DNA from: Pseudomonas paraglycinae
Lineage (GTDB): Bacteria > Pseudomonadota > Gammaproteobacteria > Pseudomonadales > Pseudomonadaceae
Reading direction: 5' to 3'
Assembly (NCBI RefSeq): GCF_021601625.1
Contig: NZ_BQHR01000017.1
Location: forward strand, 62,001-126,000
DNA: 64,000 bases
Shown here: positions 7,261 to 16,258 of the stretch, piece by piece
Layout of the letters: the number at the start of each line of letters is the position of its first letter
How positions within the stretch are numbered: position 1 is the stretch's first letter
Made by a program: the position numbers and the translations under genes
Notes under the pieces: model-generated
The model's input: only the letters and a program-made list of their open reading frames with translations
The model's database searches: none
What the model was told of the DNA's origin: nothing

Positions 7261-9402
7261 TTAAACCTTGAACTGGTTGATCAACCGCCGCTGCTGCTCC
7301 GCCAGTTTGGTCAGATCGGCACTCGCCGAACTCGACTCATCCGCACCACCCGCCACCTCATTCGCCACCTGACCGATATTGATCACGTTGCGGTTGATAT
7401 CGTCGGCCACCGCGCTCTGTTCTTCGGCGGCGCTGGCGATCTGGGTGTTCATGTCGTTGATCACCGATACCGCCTGAGTAATGGTCTCCAGCGCCTCGGC
7501 TGCCTTGGCCGCGTGCTGCACGCTTTCGTCGGTGCGGTTCTGGCTGTCTTCCATGACCCGCACCACATCGCGGGTGCCCTGTTGCAGTTGCTGGATCATG
7601 CTCTGGATTTCTTCGGTGGCCTTCTGGGTTTTCTGCGCCAGGTTGCGCACTTCATCGGCCACCACCGCAAAACCGCGTCCTTGTTCACCGGCGCGGGCCG
7701 CTTCGATCGCCGCGTTGAGGGCCAGCAGGTTGGTCTGCTCGGCGATTCCGCGAATGGCGATCAGGATCGCGTTGATGTTTTCGCTGTCCTTGGCCAGGGT
7801 CTGCACCACGTCCACGGCCTTGCCGATTTCTACGGCCAGCACGCCGATCGAATTCGACGTGTCGCGCACGATCTGCATGCCCTGACTGGCGGCCTGATCG
7901 GCGTGGCTGGCGGCTTGTGCCGCTTGGGTCGCGTTGCGCGCCACGTCCTGCGCGGTGGCGGTCATTTCCTGCACGGCGGTGGCGACCTGATCGATCTCGG
8001 CCATCTGTTTCTGTATGCCGATATTGGTCCGGATCGCGATGTCGGCCGTGTGCTCCGAGGAATCGCTGACGCTCTGTACCGACGACACTACCTGCGTGAT
8101 CATCCCCTGCAATTTGGCGAGGAAGGTATTGAAGCCTTTGGCGATTGAACCGAGTTCGTCATTGCGATCACTGGTCAAACGACGGGTCAGATCACCTTCG
8201 CCCTGGGCGATGTCATCGAGCATGGTCACCATTTGCTTCAGCGGACGGGCGATGCCGTGGCCCACCAGCCAGATCACCAGCAAGCCGAGACCGGCAATGA
8301 TCAGACCGACCATGGCCATGCCGAAGGTGTCGGATTTGCGCTGGGCGTCGAGGTCGCCTTGCAGCTTTTGCAGGTCGGCCATTACCGCGTCGAGCGGCAG
8401 TTGCAGCATCAGCGTCCAGCGCGCGTCGGTCTGGCCGATGCCGAACGGCAGGTACAACTCGATCCGGCCTTGCTCTTTATTGACGGTGTACGTCACTTCG
8501 CCGCGCTTGAGATTGGCCATGTTGGCAATCTGCTGGGCGTCGAGGATGTCGCTGACCTTCTCGCCGAATTTGCTCGGGTCCTTGGTGTAGGCGACGATCC
8601 GGCCGTTGCCGCCGATCAGGGCCATCTGTCCGGCGCCGCTGTACAGTTTCTGGTTGGCGCCCAGGAGCATTTCCTGGATGAAGTTCACCGACAGGTCGGC
8701 GCCGACGATGCCCTGGAACGCGCCGTTGAGCATGATCGGTTCAATAAAGGAGGCGAGCATGACGATCTTGTCGCCAACCTTGTACGGGGCCGGATCGATC
8801 ACGCAGGATTTTTTGGTTTCCTTCGAGCACAGGTAGTACTCGCTGGCGCGCACGCCAGTGGACAGGACTTTCTGGTCGTCGACGTCCACCAGTTTGTCCA
8901 GACCGAGGGTGCCATCGTCGTTGCGGAACCACCACGGCAGGAAACGCCCGTTGGCGGCGTCGATACCGACCACGCTGGTGCCGACGTAGGCCGAATCGTT
9001 GTGGTCGAGTGCGTTCTTTTCCCAACCGATGTAGGTGCCGAGAATCTTCGGGTTCTTCTCGACGTTTTCCTTGATCAGGCTGATCAGTTGCTCACGGCTG
9101 ACGGTCAGTCGCGGCTGGCCATCGGCGCCCGGCGTGCCGAGCAGGGCGTTGACGCGCACCAGCCCACCGGCAATCAGAAGCGGCGCTTCCAGTTCGCGCT
9201 GGATCTGGCTGACCTGGGTTTGTGCCAGCGAGGTCAGGCGCTGTTCGATGACTTGCTCGAACTGGGCCTGGGTTCGTTGCTGGACCATTTCCTGGGTGCG
9301 GGCACCGGAGAACAGCGCGTACAGCACCAGCGCGGCGACTACGCTGAGTACGATGGCGCCGGCCAGGGCGGCTACGGAAAACTGGATCGACTTGAACTTC
9401 AT
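7261..9402 (-). CDS. Methyl-accepting chemotaxis protein with dCache sensor
   Basis: This is a 713-residue transmembrane chemoreceptor. TM1 lies at about residues 10-31, followed by a periplasmic region of about 325 residues of the dCache type, TM2 at about 360-380 ([16 protein letters not shown]), a HAMP domain, and a cytoplasmic coiled coil with the hairpin tip [20 protein letters not shown] that contacts CheA/CheW. The periplasmic part contains a Cys pair ([12 protein letters not shown]) that could form a disulphide. The ligand cannot be read with confidence; dCache receptors of pseudomonads often bind amino acids or polyamines. The ATG at 9402 has GGAG just upstream. It is divergent from the M48 lipoprotein gene. 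Confidence 0.94.
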   Translation of the reverse strand: MKFKSIQFSVAALAGAIVLSVVAALVLYALFSGARTQEMVQQRTQAQFEQVIEQRLTSLAQTQVSQIQRELEAPLLIAGGLVRVNALLGTPGADGQPRLTVSREQLISLIKENVEKNPKILGTYIGWEKNALDHNDSAYVGTSVVGIDAANGRFLPWWFRNDDGTLGLDKLVDVDDQKVLSTGVRASEYYLCSKETKKSCVIDPAPYKVGDKIVMLASFIEPIMLNGAFQGIVGADLSVNFIQEMLLGANQKLYSGAGQMALIGGNGRIVAYTKDPSKFGEKVSDILDAQQIANMANLKRGEVTYTVNKEQGRIELYLPFGIGQTDARWTLMLQLPLDAVMADLQKLQGDLDAQRKSDTFGMAMVGLIIAGLGLLVIWLVGHGIARPLKQMVTMLDDIAQGEGDLTRRLTSDRNDELGSIAKGFNTFLAKLQGMITQVVSSVQSVSDSSEHTADIAIRTNIGIQKQMAEIDQVATAVQEMTATAQDVARNATQAAQAASHADQAASQGMQIVRDTSNSIGVLAVEIGKAVDVVQTLAKDSENINAILIAIRGIAEQTNLLALNAAIEAARAGEQGRGFAVVADEVRNLAQKTQKATEEIQSMIQQLQQGTRDVVRVMEDSQNRTDESVQHAAKAAEALETITQAVSVINDMNTQIASAAEEQSAVADDINRNVINIGQVANEVAGGADESSSASADLTKLAEQQRRLINQFKV

Positions 9403-9601
9403 GGGAGCTCCGCACGCGAGAGGACGTCTGCGCTGCTGTATCGGCAGCCACTATTGCGCCATGAGGTAAAGAGGGAGTAATTGCAGCGCAATGTCGCAAA
9501 TGGATCAGTGCGCGACGTAGTTGCAGCGGGCCTGGTGGCGGATGTGAATTTTTTCCTACAGGTCTGGCGGGAGTTTTCTGAAAGTAGATGCAACACGTCC
9601 G

Positions 9602-9622
9602 TTGTATCTGGCGTCGATACAA
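9602..9622. promoter_or_regulatory. Inverted repeat upstream of the M48 lipoprotein gene
   Basis: TTGTATC (9602-9608) and GATACAA (9616-9622) are perfect 7-base arms around a 7-base spacer, about 44 bases before the ATG at 9666. The geometry fits a dimeric repressor or activator site; the regulator is unknown. Confidence 0.4.
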
Positions 9623-9665
9623 TTACCCGCCTAGGATACGCGGCAGGTTTTCAGGGAGCTTTTGA

Positions 9666-10484
9666 ATGAACAAGACATTGGTTGTAAGTGCACTGAGCGC
9701 AGCGCTGTTGCTGGCCGGTTGTCAGTCGGTCAACACCACCAGCGGCGGTGCCGTGGGCGTGGAGCGCAAGCAGTACATGTTCAGCATGCTGTCCTCGCAA
9801 GAGGTCGACCAGATGTATGCCCAGTCCTACCAGAAGACCGTGGGCGAGGCGTCCAGCAAAGGCGTGCTGGACAAGACCAGCAACGATGCCAAACGCATTC
9901 AGGCCATCGCCAACCGGCTGATCGCCCAAGCACCGAATTTCCGTCCGGATTCGGCGCAGTGGAAATGGGAAGTGAACCTGATCAAGAGTGACGAGCTCAA
10001 CGCCAACTGCGGTCCTGGCGGCAAGATCATTTTCTACACCGGGCTGATCGACAGTCTGAAGCTCACCGACGATGAAATCGCCGCGGTCATGGGCCATGAA
10101 ATCGCCCACGCCCTGCGCGAGCATGGTCGTGAAGCCATGTCCAAGGCCTATGGCATCGAAATGGCCAAGCAGGGTGCCGGTGCGTTGCTCGGCCTGGGTC
10201 AGGACAGCCTGGCGCTGGCCGACACTGTGGCCAACTACGGCATGACGCTGCCCAACAGCCGCGCCAACGAAAACGAGGCTGACCTGATCGGTCTGGAACT
10301 GGCAGCTCGTGCCGGCTACAACCCGAACGCCGCCATCACGTTGTGGAACAAGATGAGCAAGGCCTCTGAAGGCGCACCGCCGGAGTTCATGAGCACTCAC
10401 CCGTCTTCCAGCAGCCGCACGGCTGCGTTGCAGGCGGCGATTCCGAAGGTCATGCCGCTTTACGAGAAAGCGCCCAAGTCCTGA
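9666..10484 (+). CDS. M48-family zinc metalloprotease lipoprotein
   Basis: The 272-residue product has a lipoprotein signal with LAGC and the modified cysteine at position 19, so it should sit on the periplasmic face of a membrane. The zinc motif HEIAH is at residues 144-148, and ENEAD at 202-206 supplies the third ligand (Glu202). It is a compact M48C-like protease without the TPR domain of BepA. By family knowledge such proteins take part in envelope protein quality control; the substrate here is unknown. AGGGAG lies about 6 bases before the ATG. It is divergent from the chemoreceptor gene. Confidence 0.92.
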   Translation: MNKTLVVSALSAALLLAGCQSVNTTSGGAVGVERKQYMFSMLSSQEVDQMYAQSYQKTVGEASSKGVLDKTSNDAKRIQAIANRLIAQAPNFRPDSAQWKWEVNLIKSDELNANCGPGGKIIFYTGLIDSLKLTDDEIAAVMGHEIAHALREHGREAMSKAYGIEMAKQGAGALLGLGQDSLALADTVANYGMTLPNSRANENEADLIGLELAARAGYNPNAAITLWNKMSKASEGAPPEFMSTHPSSSSRTAALQAAIPKVMPLYEKAPKS

Positions 10485-10490
10485 AACCAT

Positions 10491-10521
10491 GATCGCTCCC
10501 GCACTCGGTGCGGGAGCGATC
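10491..10521. terminator. Perfect 13-bp stem-loop between convergent genes
   Basis: GATCGCTCCCGCA (10491-10503) pairs with TGCGGGAGCGATC (10509-10521) around CTCGG. There is no T-run on either side, so it may be a weak terminator or an interspersed palindrome rather than a classic intrinsic terminator. Confidence 0.55.
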
Positions 10522-10528
10522 TGCCGGA

Positions 10529-11113
10529 TCAAACCCAGCCGCTGCTCTGCATCGCCTTGTACACCGCGACGATCGCCAGGATCAGGAACGCCGAGGCGGC
10601 CAATCGACGGATCAGGGTCAACGGCAGTTTCTCCGCCGCAAAATTACCCGCCAGTACCACCGGCACGTTGGCAATCAGCATCCCCGCCGTCGTACCGATA
10701 ATCACCAGCCACAGCTCCGGGTATTGCGCGGCCAGCATCACGGTGGCGATCTGAGTCTTGTCGCCGATTTCCGCGAGGAAGAACGCAATCAGCGTGGTCA
10801 GGAATGGCCCGAACTTGCGGGCGGTGCTGGCTTCATCGTCATCCATCTTGTCCGGAACCAGCGTCCACAGAGCGGTGGCGGCAAAGCTCGCGGCAAGAAT
10901 CCAGTGCAGTACCGAATCGGAGAAGAAGCTGCCGAACCAGGCGCCGACCGCACCGGCTGCCGCGTGGTTGGCCAGGGTCGCAGCGACGATACCGGCAATG
11001 ATCGGCCAGGGTTTGCGGAAGCGAGCGGCGAGAATCAGCGCGAGCAGTTGCGTCTTGTCGCCGATTTCGGCCAAGGCAACGATTGCGGTGGGAACGAGTA
11101 ACGAGTCCAGCAT
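10529..11113 (-). CDS. GDT1/UPF0016 (TMEM165-type) manganese exporter, MneA-like
   Basis: This 194-residue polytopic membrane protein of six predicted helices carries the duplicated family signature EIGDKTQ, at residues 16-22 and again near 114-120. These acidic motifs line the cation path. Family members export Mn2+ (MneA of Vibrio) or exchange Ca2+/Mn2+. The gene lies behind a yybP-ykoY manganese riboswitch, which supports Mn2+ efflux as its job. The ATG at 11113 has AGGAA at 11120-11124, directly beside one arm of a predicted regulatory stem. It converges on the M48 protease gene. Confidence 0.93.
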   Translation of the reverse strand: MLDSLLVPTAIVALAEIGDKTQLLALILAARFRKPWPIIAGIVAATLANHAAAGAVGAWFGSFFSDSVLHWILAASFAATALWTLVPDKMDDDEASTARKFGPFLTTLIAFFLAEIGDKTQIATVMLAAQYPELWLVIIGTTAGMLIANVPVVLAGNFAAEKLPLTLIRRLAASAFLILAIVAVYKAMQSSGWV

Positions 11114-11126
11114 CAGGATTTCCTAA

Positions 11127-11192
11127 GGGGCGGGTCGACACGGCTATGACACGTACAGCCTTCCCGCCCCGGGTAAGGTGTGCGTGTCATAG
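11127..11192 (-). promoter_or_regulatory. Riboswitch expression platform: two crossing inverted repeats before the GDT1 start
   Basis: Two perfect inverted repeats interlock. GGGGCGGG at 11127-11134 is complementary to CCCGCCCC at 11163-11170, and CTATGACACG at 11144-11153 is complementary to CGTGTCATAG at 11183-11192. They cross, so the simple stems are mutually exclusive (or form a pseudoknot). The GC-rich stem ends 3 bases before the AGGAA ribosome-binding site, so switching between the two could gate translation. The pairing is seen in the sequence; the switching is inferred. Confidence 0.65.
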
Positions 11193-11204
11193 GTCTTGTC
11201 AAAC

Positions 11205-11345
11205 CCTGCGATCCGTCTGCTGCGGACGCTTGGGTCGCATACGCCATGATCTGAGGATCAAGTATGTTGACGTATGCCGGACGAGCTTGGCGCTCGTGGG
11301 AGACTACTCCCCTAGGACGGAGCGGATTCTGCCTAGGCAGAACCC
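11205..11345 (-). promoter_or_regulatory. yybP-ykoY manganese riboswitch aptamer
   Basis: Read on the minus strand, the region holds the family's conserved blocks in order. First is TAGGGGAGTAGTCTCC (around 11314-11299), then a hairpin of AGCGCC/GCTCGT type, then CATACGTCAACATAC (around 11276-11262), and then ATGGCGTATGCGACCC (around 11247-11232). These match the three-way-junction Mn2+ aptamer found before alx, mntP and GDT1-family genes. The boundaries are approximate. It ends about 90 bases before the exporter's ATG. Confidence 0.88.
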
Positions 11346-11364
11346 ATTCGGCAAGTGCTAATTT

Positions 11365-12363
11365 TCAGCCGCGCTTGGCCCGGTAAATCCGGAAACCATT
11401 GCCTTCGGCCTTGATCGCGCAGACTCCGAGATGCTCTTCGATCAACGGTTGATACTTCAGGAAACTGTTGGCAACCAGGCGAAGTTCGCCGCCGTTTTTC
11501 AGATGTTTGGCAGCTTTTCGCAGCAAGTTCTCGGTGGCGAAATAATCGGTGTGCACGCCGACGTGGAACGGCGGGTTGCTCAGAATCGCGTTCAAACCCA
11601 TCGGCGCGGCGTCGATGCCGTCACCGGTCAGTACCTCGGCTTCCAGACCGTTGGCCGCCAGGGTCAGCCGGCTGCTGGCGGCGGCGAAGGCATCAACGTC
11701 GAGCAACGTGACCTGATTGTGCGGGTAACGACGCTTGAGCGCCGCACCGAGTACGCCGGCGCCGCAACCGAAGTCCAGCAGATGACCGCTTGGCAGTTTG
11801 TCCAGGTGCTCCAGCAGCAGGGCGCTGCCGCGATCCAGTCGGCCGTGGCTGAACACGCCCGGCAGGCTGATGACTTTCAACGGGCCTTCGGCCAGCGGCA
11901 GTTCGTAGGTCTGCGCCAGGCTTTCCAGCGGTTTGGCTTGCGGGGCGTTGGCCACGGTCACTTGCCACAGCTGGCAATGGCGCGCGCTGTCGAGCTTGCG
12001 TGGTTTGCCGAACGGGTTGAGCTGTTTGGAGGCGCCTTCGATACCGCTGCGTTTTTCCCCGACCAGATACACCTCACGCCCGGCCAGGCGCGAAGCCACG
12101 GCGTTGAGGATGTAATCGGTCAGGTCCTTGGCCTTGGGCAGGAACACCACGGCGTTGGTGAATTCGCGCTCCGGCACGTTCACGCCAAAATGGCTGCGGC
12201 CTGCGAAGCGGGCTTCGAGTGCGGCCTGATCGCCGGCGTGCCAGCACCAGCCAAACGCATCGGGCAGGCGCCCCAGCAGATCATCGGCAGGCAAACCGGC
12301 CAGCAACACCGAACCCTGGAATAACTCGGCCTGACGAAGCAGTACTTCACTGCGCGGATCCAT
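11365..12363 (-). CDS. rsmC: 16S rRNA (guanine(1207)-N(2))-methyltransferase
   Basis: RsmC methylates G1207 of 16S rRNA in the assembled 30S subunit, using S-adenosylmethionine. The 332-residue protein has the duplicated layout of the family: a degenerate N-terminal domain and a catalytic C-terminal domain with motif I DFGCGAG at 197-203 and the N2-guanine signature NPPFH at 263-267. RsmC-specific blocks are present ([29 protein letters not shown]), which separates it from RlmG. It lies 34 bases downstream of the dehydrogenase gene on the same strand, so the two may be co-transcribed. Confidence 0.94.
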   Translation of the reverse strand: MDPRSEVLLRQAELFQGSVLLAGLPADDLLGRLPDAFGWCWHAGDQAALEARFAGRSHFGVNVPEREFTNAVVFLPKAKDLTDYILNAVASRLAGREVYLVGEKRSGIEGASKQLNPFGKPRKLDSARHCQLWQVTVANAPQAKPLESLAQTYELPLAEGPLKVISLPGVFSHGRLDRGSALLLEHLDKLPSGHLLDFGCGAGVLGAALKRRYPHNQVTLLDVDAFAAASSRLTLAANGLEAEVLTGDGIDAAPMGLNAILSNPPFHVGVHTDYFATENLLRKAAKHLKNGGELRLVANSFLKYQPLIEEHLGVCAIKAEGNGFRIYRAKRG

Positions 12364-12396
12364 AACTGCTCCTGTGAAAAAAAGTGCCGCAGTTTA

Positions 12397-13362
12397 TCAA
12401 CTGACGACCCGCAGCGCCTTACCGCTGAAGAACGCCTGGGTGTTTTCCACCAGTTGGCCGACGATACGCTGCCGCGCTTCGCGGCTGCCCCAGGCGTTGT
12501 GCGGGGTGACGATCAGGCGCGGGATGTCGGCAGCCAGCAGCGGATTGCCGTTGGTCGGTGGTTCGACGCTCAGTACATCGGTGGCCGCGCCGCCCAGATG
12601 ACCGCTGCGCAAGGCGTCGGCCAGGGCCTGTTCGTCGATCAGCCCGCCCCGGGCGGTGTTGACCACGAACGCGCCAGGTTTCATCGAGGCGAGCTCGCGG
12701 GCGCCGATGAAATGCCGGGTGTGTTCGTTGAGCGGGCAGTGCAGGGTGAGGGCGTCGATCTGCGGCAACAGTTCTTCCAGCGGCAGACGATCCGGACGGG
12801 CCGGGCGCCCCGGAATCTGCCCCAGCAGCACGCGCATGCCGAAGGCTTCGGCCAGACGCGCGACCGCGCCGCCGAGTTCGCCGTGACCGAGCAAACCCAG
12901 GGTCTTGCCTTCCAGTTCGACAATCGGGTAATCCAGCAGGCAGAACTGTTTCGCCTGCTGCCAGCGGCCTTCGCCGACGGCTTTTTGATAATCGGCCAGA
13001 CGCGTGGCGAGATTGAGCAGCAACATGATCGTGTGCTGCGCTACCGACGGCGTGCCGTAACCCTGGCAGTTGCACACCGTGATGCCGTGGGCGCGGGCGG
13101 CGGCCAGATCGACGTTGTTGGTGCCGGTGGCGGTGATCAGGATCAGCTTCAACTGTGGGTTGGCGGCCATGGCGTCGGCGTCGATGAGGATCTTGTTGCT
13201 GATTGCCACGGTCGCACCTTGCAGGCGTTCGCTCACCTGCGCAGGCAACGTCTGGGCGAACAGTTGCAGGTCGCTGAAGCAGTCACGCAAAGGGCTCAGA
13301 TCGAGATCGCCAAGATCCAGCGACGGGTGATCGAGGAATACGGCGCGGTGGGCGTTCGTCAT
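12397..13362 (-). CDS. D-2-hydroxyacid dehydrogenase (HprA-like glycerate/hydroxypyruvate reductase)
   Basis: This 321-residue NAD(P)-dependent dehydrogenase reduces a 2-ketoacid such as hydroxypyruvate or glyoxylate. It has a Rossmann glycine motif GLLGHGELGGAVAR near residues 147-160, the catalytic Arg in NTARGGLIDE near 232-241, a downstream Glu, and the catalytic His in TPHNAWGS near 290. I start it at the ATG at 13362; a TTG one codon earlier is less likely. I recall hprA beside this methyltransferase in P. aeruginosa, which supports the glycerate dehydrogenase label, but substrate range in this family is broad. Confidence 0.86.
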   Translation of the reverse strand: MTNAHRAVFLDHPSLDLGDLDLSPLRDCFSDLQLFAQTLPAQVSERLQGATVAISNKILIDADAMAANPQLKLILITATGTNNVDLAAARAHGITVCNCQGYGTPSVAQHTIMLLLNLATRLADYQKAVGEGRWQQAKQFCLLDYPIVELEGKTLGLLGHGELGGAVARLAEAFGMRVLLGQIPGRPARPDRLPLEELLPQIDALTLHCPLNEHTRHFIGARELASMKPGAFVVNTARGGLIDEQALADALRSGHLGGAATDVLSVEPPTNGNPLLAADIPRLIVTPHNAWGSREARQRIVGQLVENTQAFFSGKALRVVS

Positions 13363-13453
13363 CAACTGTACCTGTTGTGCTTTGAAGGGAAGGCGTAATC
13401 TGCCGAGCCTACCAGATGAAACAACTCGTTACGCTTGGCCGAAAGGAGCCCCC

Positions 13454-14083
13454 ATGTACTGGACCGAATTCTTGACCGTTGCCCTGATCCACCTGTTGGC
13501 CGTCGCCAGCCCCGGTCCTGATTTCGCCGTGGTGGTGCGCGAAAGCGTGACCCACGGGCGACGCGCGGGGACCTGGACCGCGTTGGGCGTGGGCACGGCG
13601 ATTTTCCTGCACGTGGGTTATTCGCTGCTGGGAATCGGGCTGATCGTTTCCCAATCGATCGTATTGTTTAACGCCTTGAAATGGGCGGCCGCCGCGTACC
13701 TGCTTTACATCGGCTTCAAGGCTTTGCGTGCGCAACCGGCGAAAACCGTGACCGACGACCTGCACAAAGAAGCTGGCGAGCGCACCGCTCGGGGCGCCTT
13801 CACCTCAGGCTTCGTGACCAACGGTCTGAACCCGAAAGCCACGCTGTTCTTCCTGTCGCTGTTCACCGTGGTGATCAACCCGCACACCCCGCTGACAGTC
13901 CAGGCCGGTTACGGCATTTATCTCGCCGTCGCGACCGCCACCTGGTTCTGCCTGGTGGCCATGCTGTTCAGCCAGCAGCGCGTGCGCGCCGGTTTCGCCC
14001 GCATGGGCCACTGGTTCGACCGCACCATGGGCGCGGTGCTGATCGCCATCGGCGTGAAACTCGCGTTCACCGAGATGCATTGA
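13454..14083 (+). CDS. LysE/RhtB-family amino-acid exporter
   Basis: This is a 209-residue inner-membrane protein with about six hydrophobic helices and the RhtB/LysE signature ASPGPDFAVVVRESVTHGRR at residues 17-36. Family members export amino acids such as homoserine, threonine, lysine or cysteine; the substrate is not readable here. AAGGAG at 13443-13448 supports the ATG at 13454. It is divergent from the dehydrogenase gene with about 90 bases between. Confidence 0.9.
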   Translation: MYWTEFLTVALIHLLAVASPGPDFAVVVRESVTHGRRAGTWTALGVGTAIFLHVGYSLLGIGLIVSQSIVLFNALKWAAAAYLLYIGFKALRAQPAKTVTDDLHKEAGERTARGAFTSGFVTNGLNPKATLFFLSLFTVVINPHTPLTVQAGYGIYLAVATATWFCLVAMLFSQQRVRAGFARMGHWFDRTMGAVLIAIGVKLAFTEMH

Positions 14084-14109
14084 TCCTTCTGGGCTGTCAT
14101 CTGTTTCGG

Positions 14110-14136
14110 CAAATGCTGGCGCAAAGCTAGCATTTG
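14110..14136. promoter_or_regulatory. Near-perfect 11-base inverted repeat between lysE-type and acyl-CoA ligase genes
   Basis: CAAATGCTGGC (14110-14120) and GCTAGCATTTG (14126-14136) differ from perfect complementarity at one position and are separated by GCAAA. There is no T-run, so an operator for the ligase gene about 100 bases downstream is as likely as a terminator for the exporter gene. Confidence 0.4.
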
Positions 14137-14239
14137 TACGGCTCTGCAAATCATTCCTTTGGCTGATTTGGCTGACGTATAACGGTTCTAGAGTACGAAA
14201 CTCCAAAGCCAACACCGTGCAGTCAGAAAAGGGATTCTT

Positions 14240-15922
14240 ATGTTGCAGACTCGCGTTATTCCGCCCGCCGAAGGGGCGTACCAGTATCCACTGCTGATCA
14301 AACGGCTGCTGATGTCGGGCGCCCGTTACGAGAAAACCCGCGAGATCATCTACCGTGACCAGCTGCGCTACAGCTACCCGACCCTGATCGAGCGGGTTGC
14401 GCGGCTGGCCAACGTACTGACGGCTGCCGGCGTGAAGGCCGGTGACACCGTGGCGGTGATGGACTGGGACAGCCATCGCTACCTCGAGTGCATGTTTGCG
14501 ATCCCGATGATCGGCGCGGTGATCCACACCATCAACGTGCGCCTGTCGCCGGAACAGATCCTCTACACCATGAACCACGCCGAGGACCGCTTCGTGCTGG
14601 TCAACAGCGAGTTTGTCGGGCTGTACCAGGCCATCGCGCCACACCTGACCACGGTGGAGAAAACCTTGCTGCTGACTGATCTGCCGGAAAAAACCGCGGA
14701 TTTGCCGAATCTGGTTGGGGAGTACGAGCAACTGCTGGCGGCCGCGAGTCCGCAGTACGACTTCCAGGATTTCGACGAAAACTCGGTCGCCACTACGTTT
14801 TACACCACGGGCACCACCGGCAATCCGAAGGGCGTGTACTTCACCCATCGGCAACTGGTACTGCACACCATGGGCGTGTCGACCATCATGGGCGCCATCG
14901 ACAGCGTGCGGCTGCTGGGCACCAACGACGTGTACATGCCGATCACCCCGATGTTCCACGTGCATGCGTGGGGTCTGCCGTATGTGGCGACAATGCTCGG
15001 GCTCAAGCAGGTTTATCCGGGGCGTTACGACCCGGAGTTTCTGGTCGAGTTGTGGCGCAAGGAAAAGGTCACATTCTCCCATTGTGTGCCGACCATCCTG
15101 CAGATGGTGCTCAACGCCAAGGGCGCGCAAGGCACCGATTTTGGCGGCTGGAAAATCGTCATCGGCGGCAGTGCGCTCAATCGTACGCTGTACGAAACGG
15201 CCAAGAGCAAGGGCATTCAACTGACGGCCGCCTATGGCATGTCGGAAACCGGGCCGCTGGTCTCGTGCGCGCACCTCAACGATGAATTGATGGCAGGCAC
15301 CGAAGACGAGCGCACCACCTACCGCATCAAGGCCGGCGTGCCGGGGCCATTGGTCGAAGCGGCGATTGTCGACACCGAGGGCAATTTCCTCCCGGCGGAC
15401 GGCGAGACCCAGGGCGAACTGGTGTTGCGTGCACCGTGGCTGACCGAGGGTTATTTCAACGAACCGCAGAAGGGCGCCGAGCTGTGGGCCGGCGGCTGGC
15501 TGCACACCGGCGACGTCGCCACGCTCGACAGCATGGGCGTGATCGACATTCGCGACCGGATCAAGGACGTGATCAAGACCGGCGGCGAGTGGATCTCCTC
15601 GCTGGACCTCGAAGACCTGATCAGCCGTCACGTCGCGGTACGTGAAGTAGCAGTGGTGGGCATCGCCGATCCGCAGTGGGGCGAGCGTCCGTTTGCCTTG
15701 CTGGTGGTCCGCGAAGGGCACGCCATCGGGGCGCGCGAGCTCAAGGAACACCTCAAGCCATTCGTTGAACTGGGGCACTTGAGCAAGTGGGCGATTCCGA
15801 GCCAGATCGCGCTTGTTACTGAAATTCCCAAGACCAGTGTCGGCAAGCTCGACAAGAAGCGCATCCGCCTCGACATCACCGAATGGCAGGCCAACAACAG
15901 CACCTTCCTCTCGACGCTCTGA
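14240..15922 (+). CDS. Medium/long-chain acyl-CoA synthetase, AlkK-like
   Basis: This 560-residue adenylate-forming enzyme activates a fatty acid to acyl-AMP and then acyl-CoA. Motifs in order are the P-loop YTTGTTGNPKG near residues 188-198, AAYGMSETGP near 332-341, the hinge DRIKDVIKTGGEWIS near 439-453, and the catalytic-lysine block TSVGKLDKK near 532-540. Sequence and length resemble AlkK and the P. putida ligase for medium-chain acids. The neighbouring DUF1302 and DUF1329 genes are linked to such a ligase in other pseudomonads as I recall, which supports a lipid role. Chain-length preference is inferred. Confidence 0.92.
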   Translation: MLQTRVIPPAEGAYQYPLLIKRLLMSGARYEKTREIIYRDQLRYSYPTLIERVARLANVLTAAGVKAGDTVAVMDWDSHRYLECMFAIPMIGAVIHTINVRLSPEQILYTMNHAEDRFVLVNSEFVGLYQAIAPHLTTVEKTLLLTDLPEKTADLPNLVGEYEQLLAAASPQYDFQDFDENSVATTFYTTGTTGNPKGVYFTHRQLVLHTMGVSTIMGAIDSVRLLGTNDVYMPITPMFHVHAWGLPYVATMLGLKQVYPGRYDPEFLVELWRKEKVTFSHCVPTILQMVLNAKGAQGTDFGGWKIVIGGSALNRTLYETAKSKGIQLTAAYGMSETGPLVSCAHLNDELMAGTEDERTTYRIKAGVPGPLVEAAIVDTEGNFLPADGETQGELVLRAPWLTEGYFNEPQKGAELWAGGWLHTGDVATLDSMGVIDIRDRIKDVIKTGGEWISSLDLEDLISRHVAVREVAVVGIADPQWGERPFALLVVREGHAIGARELKEHLKPFVELGHLSKWAIPSQIALVTEIPKTSVGKLDKKRIRLDITEWQANNSTFLSTL

Positions 15923-16258
15923 GCCTCCTCTGGCGCGCCGAAAACGGCGCGCCAGACCCACCAAGCAAGCGCTTGGCTTGTGAAATTCGAATTTTCAGCC
16001 ATCCTTGCCGTGCCGACATGTGTCGGACTGGCGAAAGGACTGTTCCAGAGTGGCCGGCAGCTGCAAATCACACTTTAGAGGGATCAAGCAGTACCACCTG
16101 CTGGCTATAGTCCGCTCAAGGATTTTTAAGAACGGGGCAAACGCACAAACGGGGCGATGCAACATTGAAGCGATCTCGGGAAGCCTCTGGCGCCCGGTCC
16201 TTCAGGCGTTTTTAAAAGTACTCACTGCCATAACAATAATGCACATGGAGTAGCGTCG
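15923..16258 (+). other. 336-base leader and promoter region before the DUF1302 gene
   Basis: No gene is seen. A strong hairpin without a T-run, GGCGCGCC-GAAAAC-GGCGCGCC type (about 15931-15953), may end the ligase transcript weakly. It is followed by an interrupted palindrome CAAGCAAGCGCTTGGCTTG (15964-15982) and by CCGACA/TGTCGG arms (16013-16026). These are candidate operators. GGAGTAGCG precedes the DUF1302 start. Confidence 0.45.
16232..16239 (+). promoter_or_regulatory. AANAANAA (Hfq/Crc-type) motif in the DUF1302 leader
   Basis: AACAATAA fits the A-rich AANAANAA sequence through which Hfq, helped by Crc, blocks translation in Pseudomonas. It lies 19 bases before the start codon, just upstream of the ribosome-binding site. 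The match is exact; binding is inferred. Confidence 0.45.

Noticed and set aside
15964-15982. Possible PsrA site in the DUF1302 promoter region
   Set aside because: The palindrome has CAAGC/GCTTG arms, whereas the PsrA pattern I know is of the (G/C)AAAC-N2-4-GTTT(G/C) type. The match is not good enough to name the regulator.
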